Source: Thalassia testudinum
Lineage: Eukaryota; Streptophyta; Magnoliopsida; Alismatales; Hydrocharitaceae
Assembly (NCBI GenBank): GCA_037157565.1
Contig: JAZHRO010000013.1
Coordinates: 73,711,501-73,775,500, forward strand
Direction of reading: 5' to 3'
Length of the DNA: 64,000 nucleotides
Below are positions 35,301 to 47,300 of the stretch, piece after piece. The translations under genes were made by a program, and so were the position numbers. The notes under the pieces were generated by a model that saw nothing but the letters and a program-made list of their open reading frames with translations, made no database searches and was not told the origin of the DNA. Each line of letters begins with the position of its first letter. Positions within the stretch are counted from its first letter, which is position 1.

Positions 35301-38300
35301 CTACTCTCGGGCTTAAAAAATTAGCTTTTCAATTTAGCAGAGTTAGACGCTGTTTTACGTGGCATAACATGATGTCAGGTTGTGCTTCAACAGTTGTCAT
35401 CTGGGAAATCCTCGGGTCAAGGAGGATCTTGGTAATTCAGATTTGGGGTTTAATATCAGGGAGAGTCGTTGACTTTAATCAGCCCCAATTGCATGTAGGA
35501 AACACATGGAAAAAGGGCAAGAAGCTTCAGAAATCTCACCACTTTGAAGGTATATGGCTTCTAAGAAGGAAGAGGACTGTTACTTGCTATTTTAGATGTC
35601 ATCGGGTGCCAAATGATGGCACATCATGTACTCTTTTAATCACTTATTCATTACTTGTTCCTCCGCAAGGGAGTGCTGGCTGCGAACAGGACCTTGGGAT
35701 TAGAGTTCAAATCGCAAAAGGTCTTCTAGGGAGCATTCACATCACTCCTGATAGCTTCCAGATGAGGAGGGCTTTTTTTTTTTCCGAAAAAAGAAGGGAT
35801 TTTATTTTACTTTTGTGTATTTATTTAGAGCATAATTAGGTTAATTCTTAGAGGGCAGAGGTCTCACGTCGAGGGTGTAATCTGTGCATTCACCTTTGTG
35901 CTGCCCAGTGTAGTTATCTCCCTTTATTAATTTGCTAACCCCCTACCCCTCCCCTGCTCTTTACCTTACAAAAAAAAAAGGAAAGAAAAAGCAGAAGGGA
36001 GTTGCTCCCTCTCAGTTCTATGCATCATGTAGGACTTCAGAATCCCAACAAGATATGTTAGCAGCAATTATACATAAATTTTTATCCTATAAATTATTGA
36101 CTGATAATAACATAGACACTGTTATTAGGGACATTGTGAGTGCCCATAGACGCATCCAACATCATAATCAATCGCCAGTTTTCTTCAGATGGCATACTAG
36201 AGGTCCAGTCCTTAGGTGTAAGATCCCTGTTAACCCCAGGTACACTTGCTCCCTTCAAAGATGTCAAGACAAATCCATCCCATGACTGTGAGGAATGATT
36301 TTTTGAGAATTAGGATCCTCCAAAAGTGATTTCCAAAGAATGTGGAAATCTGCAAAAAAAAGTTAGAGCATGAAATTGACTTAGACAAGTGTGAAAAGAA
36401 GAACAAAATCAGGTTATTTTTTTAGGAGGGAAGGACAATTCCTTTCTAACATTTATAGGGAGGCACAGGTCTTGAAGAGTTTTGATCTAGAACGTTGATG
36501 CAAGTTAAGTTGCTAAAACATCCTAAATTAAATGCAAGATGATGATGAGTGAAATGCAATCAATGAGAACCCACAATAGTGATTGACAAATAAGACTCTA
36601 CCAAGTGATAGGGTCTAGGTGGGCTCTTGATGACCCTATTGCATCTTCTCTCTGTAAGGACCACAAGGAAGATCTAGAGCACCTTTTCTTGCAATGCAAC
36701 TTTACTAAAGATGCATGGATGCAACTTCAATTGCCGACTTTAGTGCATGATTGTTTCCTTGCTTTTTGGGAGTGTTTTCGAGGGGGCACACAAACCTAAC
36801 CCAACCTATGGGTGAAGGCCTTTGCTAGCCTTCGGTCTCTATAGTTGGAGCAGAACATGGGGTTTTCTGAAATTCACAAGTTTATGTTGATAATGTAGTA
36901 AGGAAGGCCACTGCACTCTGTACCTTTTGGTCAAATCTGTAATTATTTGTTGCCTTTTTTGGTAGTGGAATGAAGCAGATGGCTACTAACCTCTGATAGC
37001 CTTCCTTTATACCCTTTCAAAAAAAAAAAGGTGACAGAAAATAGTGAATGGAAGGCATGATTAAAAAAAGCCTATGATGGTACCTGAATGTTCATGCTAA
37101 TGGAAAATGTTGGTACAAGTAGGATCCAATTCAATTCCACACAGGTGCATAGAGTCCCAATGGCCAGTTAGAGGTAACTAAGAAGATAGAGCAACTAGTT
37201 ACATGCTCACAGGTATACCCCATAAGAATTAGAACCAAATAATGCCATACAAGACCAATATATTATAACAGAACTTGGAAGAAGAAATAACAAGATGACT
37301 CATGCCAAAAGGGTTGCCCAGAAATTGTATAGCACAACCATGTTGGGACCACATGATGTACCTAGTATAGGTCAAGGACAATACAGAAGGGATGTCAAGG
37401 AGCTGCTGTGTTGGGGTTGAGCGACGGAAGTGGCACAGAGGAGGGATGTCATGGGGCTGTGGGGAGTTTGGCAAAGGCAGCATCATGCTTTGGAGGGCTC
37501 AGCAAGGCAGTGCCGCTGCATAGGGGCAAGGACCAAGGTGGTGGTGGGACCACACAAGGTGGTTAGAGAAGTAAGGCTGGAGAAATAGGCAGAACCACAA
37601 CTCCTGGTGTTGCCAGCATGGTAGCAGTTGGGTTGAGGTGAAGGCGGTGACATGGAAAGGTGGAGGTGGTAGGTGGTTGCATAGAGCAAGGATGGAGGCG
37701 GGGTTGAGGAGGGCGCTGGGGTAAGGATAGTGGTGTTTGGCAATGGTGGTGGTGAGGTTGATAGGGCATCCCATCCAGACTCCCTAATGTAGGTGGTTTT
37801 AAAGCAGGGGTCGTCAGAGGTCCAGATGGTTGCCACGTGGCAAGAATTGTAATCTACAGTGAAGACAAAAATCACCTAATCTTCCCTGCATTTACAAACA
37901 CTCCTCCCCTTTCTATCTCATCCCTCTACACTCCTAAAAACATTTCCTCCTTGATCCCCTGACAGCAACTTTCAACGGCTACAAGACACACTTCAACGAG
38001 GACACAAGGTAACATTCCCCCATCCTTTCCCCTGTGCTTCTCCTTTACCACCATCCGCTTCCATCACGTAACACATCCCACCTCCTCGTCATCCTTCCCC
38101 TAATGCCTTCCCCTCCCTAACTGCACAGCCCCCTTCCCTTCCATCAAACTCTCCCTTCTTGCCTAACACCGCTACCTACCCTCCCCACACCACCCCAAAC
38201 CCCAGCACCACCCCAGGCCCGGATATACAGGTGATATAGATAACACTTCAACCTCCTCTCTAAGTGCAAGTGAGAAAATGACACCCACTGCAGCCAAACA

Positions 38301-41300
38301 AGATGTAATCCAACCAGGAGAGAGATGCCCATGTCTCAGAGGCCCCAACCAAAATAATTCATTTCTAGGATAAACTGAAATGGAAGCCACAGCTGGTTAA
38401 AGTTAGATTTTTTACCGCTTTATGCCTATTTTCTTACAAGGCTTTGTTCTTAAGATGTAGAATAATTTCCTTCCATGTAGAATTTGTGAGCTTAAATTAA
38501 ATCATATTGAACTTTATTTCTTGAGTGTTAGTATTCAAAAGATTAAATACTTTGAAGAGTGACTCTATGATCAACCAGCTAGCAATCACTAGATTTGCTT
38601 GAATTCTTTTCATCTAAATAGAATGTGGTACAAAAAAGAAAAAAATAAAAAAATACAAATTAGACCACAATTAGTAAAAGTACAAAAAGGGAAAGGATAA
38701 AATCTCATGGATTAATTCTGAAGAACAGCCAATTTGGTAATATCTGAGGAAGTTGGTGGCCTTATAATGGCTACAACTATTATTGCTCATTACATGTTTT
38801 AGTTTTGACAAAAGCACGACCTATCTTACCTGGAAAAACATGGACCTCGTTTACAACTTATCCTTATTTATCACCTTGAGAAAAACATCATATGAAGGGC
38901 CCCATATTGGATGACGTTAACTTTGTTTGGAGGAAAAATACACAACCCTCTTGCCAAGAAGCCACTCTTGTTGCATAAGCAAACTTAAATACACAAAATT
39001 TTGAATGACACAAATAAACATAAATTCATTTCTTTGGACATGTTCTACATAAGTTGAAGGTTGTCTATTGGTGGTGAGGGAGGAGAGAATAAGGGAAAGT
39101 AGGGGTCATGGGTGGGACAAGAGGTGAGAGAAAACGGTGAGAAGGGGAGAGAGGGAGTAAGGAGGGGGGAGACAGAGAGATGGATATTTTAAAGGAAAGG
39201 GAAGATATAAAGGAAAAGTTCCCATTTGTACCATGCATTCCATACAATAAAATACTTGCCCTCTTTATAAAGCGACAATCTTAAACAAAGAAGAAATTAA
39301 AAAAATAAAGAACAATACATGCAATCGTAGGAGTGACATCTCTTGGCAAGAAGTCTCTTTTAGGGAAAGAGACACATGAAAATTTTCAAGGGTAGCATTC
39401 TAATACTATAACTACTAGAAACATTGCCTTGGCACCCTTGACAATACCGTGAAATGTCATATAGTTGCATCACATGTAAGTTTTTGTTGTAATTGCCCAC
39501 TCTTTATTAATGAAACAGATTATCACCACCTTGATATGATCGTCCTTTTTCCCCTTTCAAAATGCTAGTATGTCATATCTTCAAAAAAAAAAAAAAAAAA
39601 CAAACAAACAAACAAAGAAACATTGGCATGGCATGGCATGTCAATGATTTTGTTATGTTGATAATACATACAAATGCAATGATGCAATGTCGGTGTTTTT
39701 TTATTACATTTTATATTATTGTGCAATGTCGGTGTTCCTGGCAATGGCATGTCACCACATGTATAGGAAACACGGTGGATTCAATATATATTTTACAAGA
39801 TATCGGCCTTTTCAAAAAAAAAGAGTTGCAAGATATTAAATGGCACAGGAAAGTATAGGGAAATGACAACACTTTTTTTTCTACACTCCAAATTTGAGTA
39901 CTCTAATCCTTGTCAAGCCTCCAACAATCTTTTGCAATCATGCACCATCTCCTTTTGTCTCCTCCATCTCTCCAAACCCTCTTTAGACATCATCTGTCAA
40001 GCTTATTTTTTGTATATCTCTTTGATATTTACTATTCCAAACATGATTGCTTGTTCTTCCATGCCTAGGAGGGCGGTGCTTAAGGGACTAATGTTCGTGA
40101 AGCAAAACAAAGCAAAGGCATGAAGTGAAATGGAATGACTTACCTTGTTTTCTCTTCACTAAAGCTCACACCATAGGCTCGCATGGTGTAGTAGAGCAGA
40201 ACAAGTGAAGGTCAACTTCGACATTGTTGAGCTCATCTCATCCAGGTCCCTATGCTAATGTGGCCAGATTGTAGGGAACCATAGCATGAAGAGACGTCCT
40301 CATCCTCTAGCTACCACAAGGCTAGTTACTCCTATGCAGCAGGACTATGGGGACAAACGTTGAAAGGAACATAAGTCTGAACAGTATTATGAAATGAGCC
40401 TACTTGAACATGGCCCGTTAAGGTTCATGTTGGAACAATGTGTCCACATTCATCATCAAGTTTTCCTTTTTCACATGCTCCATCATTAGTTGGCCATCAG
40501 CAGTTAATGCCCATGGCATCCCTTCGAATCCCCATGATACGATGCTTTGACAAACGTGCCAGCAAGCCTTCTCAAGGCAAGATACCCGATCTCCACCAAT
40601 CATGACCATGACATCATCCTGGTCTTTTTTGCCGTAAGGCAAATTTAAAAGGCAGCAACTGGCCATCGCTCGCCTCAATGTGATCAATCATAATCATCAC
40701 CTAATTACACCCGAGTCGAGCAAATTTAAAATTGCCAAAGCGTCGATATGCCTATATAAATCTCTTCCAAACTAGGCACCTATATGCCTATATTTATTGC
40801 CTTAACTCACACTTCCCGACAAAAGCAACCGTCCAATTCATTTTGGCAAACGTAATGCTATTCTCTTAGTTAGTATACTAACTAAAGAGAGTTGAGACAA
40901 CTAATGAGGGAAGGAAAATCCTTAAAAAAGCCCAATCAGCCCAAGCATTACTAAGACCCAGGAATAAGCCTAAAAAGGCCCAACAAAGTAGATACAAAAA
41001 TAATTAATTGGGTAGAAGCCGACTAAACGTCTAAACGGGCAACCCAACTAAAGAGTCCCTAACTACACGCCTAATAGGAATAGGCAAAGGAGTAAACCAA
41101 CTGCCAACAAAATAAGCTCACTTGAGAGACCCTCAATCCACCTAGTAACTCAAGCGAACCATCTCCCAATCAACAAAAAGCCTTGCCAACCAAACCAACT
41201 ACTAAGGCCAACATACAAAGTATTAACCCAACTGGACAACATTGAGTATGTTCGATCAAGGTTTCTGATAAATGTGGTTCACATGTCATGTATCTTTCAA

Positions 41301-44300
41301 TAATCGACGATCAGGTTTCGACCCATGATGCCCACGATCTAGAAATCTCACAAGAATGAGATTCCAAATGTTAAAAGGATTATGACCCTTAAATAGGTCG
41401 TGATCCTAGGAAAGAGGGATCACACGCAAGGAGAGAGAGAAAAAGAGATGCTTTCTTGTACTCAAAAGCAATATAGTGAAATTTTTTAGAGTAATTCTAC
41501 TCTCCCAAGACGTACACCTTTCAAATGGAATAGGATAACCAAATCCCTTCATCTCTTTGCGTGATAGTCGATTGTGAACGAACCTTCTTTCCCTATTGAG
41601 AACCCAAATAGGACCCACTAGAAGAAGGCTCCAATTATGTACTCGAAATGGCTTCAATTTGCGGTACAAATACAACAATTGTCATGCATCAAAACTAGTC
41701 CTAAGGTTTTTTTTCTTGAAAAAGTAGTTAGTCTTAAGAATGAATTCTTGTAGTGCTCAGAAGCGACATTCAAGTGTCAAATAGTGTCAAAGTCGAAGTG
41801 GAGATCATCCTTTTCCAAGCGCGGGGGGGGGGGGGGGAGTGGTGGGTGGATTGATCAGCATCAAAGCTCTGATTTTTGGTAATGGACCATGGATGGGCCA
41901 AAAAAATTCCAAATTGACAATGCAGATTTGAACATCTTATTTCTTTTTTATGATTAGTGGATATGAAAAAACTTCCATTGTAATATTGTATACAATTTAT
42001 AAGTGATTCTACCTGCCATTCCCAATAGAAGTTTGTATATTTGTTTATTTATGTATTTATCAAATATCAGAATTATAACTTTGTGAACCTTGAACCTTTT
42101 TTTTTGGGAAAGGGGACCTTGAACTATTTTGAGTCATATTGAGCCATTTTTTGCCAATTTTCAGTATATAAACATGGCAATGGCAAATGCCCTCGTCATG
42201 CCCATTTTTAGCCTTGGCAAAATGGCATGATCAACAGCACGATCCTTGCCAGCAAGATCTCTCTTAACCACTTTGGGTCCATTGTTTATTTCACAACTAT
42301 GTACTAGAAATGTTTCTGTGAAACGTATAATTATTTCTTTAGACTGTGAGAACCATGCCACGTCATCTGATTTGTAGCATCCCATTTTGAATTCTCATCT
42401 TGGATCGCAGGCAGGTCTGTCCACACACAGGATTCTAACACTTGATGTGGCAAACACTGTGCTCATAGGGGAAATGTATTTACCACCTAGACAAGGGTGC
42501 TGGCCATCCTTTGGAATGAGTTGGGGATGGGAGGAGTCATGAAGGTATAAAATTCTCTTCTTGTTGTTTCCGACTTAGAGGAACAATATGATGTCTTGCA
42601 TAACACCTGATGGTGAGAGAAGGAAAATCTCCATTTCAGTCTAATAAAAAAGGTTTCACAAAAGCCTAAAAAGAAGCCTACAGAGGCCCAACCAATAGAG
42701 GCTAAAAGCTTAACATAATAAGATCCGACTGAATTGAAAGGAGTGTTGTGGGACATCTTCATATTATTTTGAGCTTTATATTGGTTGTTTGCTATTTTCT
42801 TATTTCTAGTTGGTTCTTTAATGTAATTTTTCCAACACCTCTCTATATACAAAGAGAAGTAGCATTTCTTTTGAGAATAAGATCATTTGTTTCCTTTGAC
42901 TTGGAATCAAAGTAATGGTCCTAGGTTGACGCTCCAGTATCTCAGCAAAATAGACCTACTCAAACCACCTAAACCCTAATCTCTTATCTCCTCTCCATGT
43001 TGTCGGTCTGCCCTTCAACAACAACAATGGCAAGAGCAGCAGCGGTGGCAGAAGCACCACTGGCTAGTAGTAGCACTGTCGATGGGTGCTGCGCCACCTA
43101 TGCACCAGCTAGGAGAGGCGACAGCAACCTCAAGCGCCGCTAAAGGTTCCTCTTAACCCTAGCATGCATCTATTTGTGTCCGGAGGGGTTGCCATATGGT
43201 CGTGACGTAATTTCCAAAAAATAGATTACTTGAATTTCATGTTAGATCACCCATTTCACTAATTTATGGTGATTCTATAAATCTGAAAAGCCTGTTTCAG
43301 ATCTAATTGTGGCGATTTCCTGATTGTCTACGCATCATGGCTTTGTCTTCTTCATCCAAAGTATCATCGGAGACAACCCCAGATAGCGGGAACTACAAAA
43401 ATATGTTCTTCATTTCCATTGTGAAGTTGGATGAGACCAAACTATGCATGTTGGTCACAAACATTCCTCATGGTAGTTGAGGGTTATGATAAGGAACATA
43501 TTCTTCTTGAGCCAATCCCAGAATAAGATAGGAAAATATGCCACTTGGAAGAAAGACAATGCTATGGTGAAAGTGTGGATCATAAATGCAATTTTGCCTC
43601 GAATCGGAAATGACAATATGTACTACAAAATCGTTAAGGAGATGTGAGATTTTCTTCATAACACATTCTCATGAAAAGAATTCCCGCAAAGTGTACCAGG
43701 TCTACAATGACATGTTTACACTCAGACAAGAGGGTCAGCCACTATCTTAGTATTATGCCACCTTGAAGGAGCTTTTGGAGAAGTATAACGGGTGTAGACC
43801 TATATGCATATGTACTACTCAGCGTGATTACCGCAAGGAAACGATAGTTCACTTTCTGTCTAGCTTAGGCCCAAAGTATGATGTTGCTCGCTCTCAAATA
43901 CTAACCTTGTCAGAGCTTCTATATCTTAAGGAGGCGTATGGTCAAGTCAACAGGTTCATCGTTTCCTCTTCTTCACCAGAGACAATTGGACAGACTTCTA
44001 CACTTGCTATTGGTGGAGGCTCCTTCCACTCGTGGCCGTGGACATGGTAGAGGGCAAGCCAATAGAACTCAACCCACGTGCGCTTTCTATGATCAGATTG
44101 GTCATGTTAAGGTTTCGTGCTGGACCAAGCATAGGAAGCCTCTTATGGCCAATCAGGCAGTGACTACTTCTGAGATTGAGTCAAACATTGTTTCTCGAGC
44201 AGAGTATGATGTTGTAGTTCAGCGACTTGCTCAGATCACTCAAGAGACACCCTATTCTTCTTCTAATATAGCCGCCATTACCTCCTCAGGTATAGATTGT

Positions 44301-47300
44301 GCCTCTAGTGTTTCCAACAAGTTTTGTGATGATACCACCTGGCTTGTAGATTTTCGTACTTCACGTCATTTGAGTGGTGATCATAGTTGTTTTCAGCAAC
44401 TTCAATCAGTCCCTCCTGGCCATGGTTATGAAAATCGGTCTCCTCGGCCGAGTAATCGTAATCGGCCTCCAACCGACTGAATAGTCAATAGTCGGTGCTA
44501 TAATCGGCCACACCGACTACTCGGCCGAGTAGTCGGCGTAGTCGATCGAGTTTTACATAGAGGATTAAACCTTAAAAAATTTAAGTCACTAGACTCACTA
44601 CTCTGATTGATGCAAGCATGCGTGCATGTACAAAAGCATGTATATGTGCAGCATGTATGTATTTCTAAACACCATCCTGCCCTATGACAAAAGGGTGTTG
44701 ACAACCGGCTATTTCAAGGATGCCATAGGCCAATCCCAAAATGTCTACTGGTAAGCATTACTAATCAAATTGTTGGCGGCCAAAATAAATATTGACAGAA
44801 CAGTGAATCAAGGTTGTTGCCCATGCATCCTCAAATCAAAGAGATCAAGCATAAGTTACGGATCTAAGCATCCAGACAATTTATGGCAGAGGAAAGCTGA
44901 AGCATTTGCAAACTTGATGGAGGATACATGGTAGCTAATAGACACCATTTCTTAAATAGGTACTGTGTTGCAACATCATCTCATTTACTATCTCTAGAAC
45001 CTATATATCAAATATTTTAACTTGAAAATTCGAATGACGTGGGGTTTTTCAAATATGTACTTAGATATGTACCTCAAAATTTGTTTAACCAAACCAACCA
45101 CCTAAAAATTGCATTGAATATGGATTTCTGTGTAACAATCGCTAGGAAAAATAATATATATATGTGTGTAAAAATTTGTTTAACCAAACATGAGTGTGTG
45201 TAATAAATAAATAAATAAATAAATAATATATATATATATTAAAAAAACCCGACCGAGTACTCCCCAACTACTCCCCCGCATACCGTATACTCCTTAGTCA
45301 ATGGCTTGGTCGACTGAATACCGACTACCAACTTTTACAATCATGCTCCTGGCATGACAATTTAGGTCGTAGATAGGCGACATTCCAAGGTTAATGGTCA
45401 GGGGGAAGTGGTTGTTACCCCTAATTTGAGATTATCTAATGTTTTATTTGTTCCAAGCTTTCCTATTAGCTTGTTGTTTGTTAGCAGAATTACCAAGGAT
45501 CTTAACTCTCAAGTAATCTTTGATGATGTTGGCTATGTATTTCAGAACAAGCTCACGAGGAGGATGATTGGTGGCTGACATGAAAACGTGTGTATCACCT
45601 ATTTCAAACACCATTTGCTGCTACTTGCCAGGGCGAGCTGTGCTTTGCTATAGGGAGTGCTCTGCAGTGGCACCATCGTCTTGGCCATTTACCTCTGAAT
45701 AAGCTACGTCGTATCATCTCTCACCTTTCACCTGCTACTGAGATTCACTGTGATGTATGCCAGATGGGAAAACATCATAGATCCACCTTTCCTGCTAGTT
45801 CTACTACTGCTGAGTCTGTTTTTTATTTATTGCACTTAGATGTGTGGGGTCTTAGCCGTACTCCAAATCAGTTGGGTCACAAATATTATTTGGTCATAGT
45901 CAATGATTATTTCAGAATGTCATGGTTATTTTTATTAAAGAATAAGTCTAATGTTGGGTCAGTGATTGAGACATTTATTATTGAAATAAAGAATCAGTTT
46001 ACTTCTATGGTTAAGATTATTCATATAGATAATGCTCTTGAGTTTTGTACTACTCAACTGACTACATTCTATAGATCACATGGCATTATTCATCAAACTA
46101 CTTACCCCCCATACGTCCCAGTAGAATGAGGTGGCGGAGAGGAAACATAGGCATCTTTTAGATGTGATCAAGACACTATTGTGCCCTCTATGTACTAGGG
46201 AGATGCAATACTAACTGCATGCTATTTGATTAATAGGATGCCCAATTCTATACTATATTGTATCAAACTGGGAGCTGTTTCAATTGCCACCTCGGATTTT
46301 TGATTGTGTACCTTTGTTCAAATTACAAAGCCTAGTAGGGATAAACTGGCCCCAAGAGCAGTTAAATGTATTTTTCTGGGTTATATCCATACCCAGAAAG
46401 ATTACAGATGTTATGATCCATTGCAGAAGAAGCATTATGTTAATGTTGATGTCACCTTTTATGAGACAATACCATATTTTTCAGCAACTAACATCAGTTG
46501 TCTTTTGATGCAAAGGTGGCACCAATGCCTATTCCTCCTATTCAGTTAGGAGATTTTCCTATCTCTCAGTTTACATCACCAGGCACTACAGACAGGGTTG
46601 TTGCTCAGTTCAAAGATCATCCGATGTCATATAGATTACCTATGACATATCGACAGCACATCCCCCTACTTCAACACCATCACCCTCCCCACAACAGGTA
46701 TGTGTAGATGATATTGACTGTCGTGTGTTTGGTAGTGATCCTGTAAGTGATGATACTAGTTCTGGTGGTAATGTACCCTTGGCTTCTGAGCCTCCCATTG
46801 ATGATGTTAAGCCCCCACTTGATGATATTGATCTTCCGATAGCTATTCAAAAGGCACCCCGGAGTTGTGCCCAGTATCAAGTGGCTACGGCTGTATCTAC
46901 TCGTCACCGCAGTCGTGCTTTCGCTCTCTTCACTAAGGCTTTGTCTTTTACTAAGATACCGACTACATACCAGCAGGCCATGCATAATCCAAAGTAGTGA
47001 TAAGCCATAGAAGATGAGATGGCCGCACTTCAATCACGGGGGACGTAAGAGCTTACACATTCCACCTGGTGCATGTGCTGTTGGCTGCCATTGGGTCTTT
47101 GCCTTGAAATACAATCCTGATAGATCTATTTCTCAGCATAAGACTCATCTTGGGACGAAGGGATTCACCCAAACATATGGAGTGGATTTCTTTAACACCT
47201 TCTCTTCAGTTGCCAGGCTTCCTACAGTACGGATTCTCATAGCAGTTGCAACGCATTTAGATTAGCTACTACATCAATTGGACGTGAAGAACGCCTTCTT

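Noticed and set aside
35270..35839. 189-codon open frame in intron 2
   Set aside because: No ATG start, no domain, and in AT-rich intron DNA; treated as chance.
36560..37060. AATAGTGA on both sides of the LINE tail as a target duplication
   Set aside because: The right copy is about 10 bp past the poly(A) and the left boundary of the LINE is unclear.
37483..37875. 130-codon Pro/Ser/Thr-rich frame on the minus strand
   Set aside because: Three overlapping frames are open at once because of CACC/GGT bias; low complexity.
40418..40687. 89-codon minus-strand frame
   Set aside because: Reads like protein but matches nothing known to me and has no splice or transposon context.
44498..44704. A 68-codon open frame in hAT-A (minus) that is conserved as 72 codons in hAT-B (55,518-55,736, plus)
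   Set aside because: Neither copy has an ATG; the similarity follows from overall identity of the two elements.
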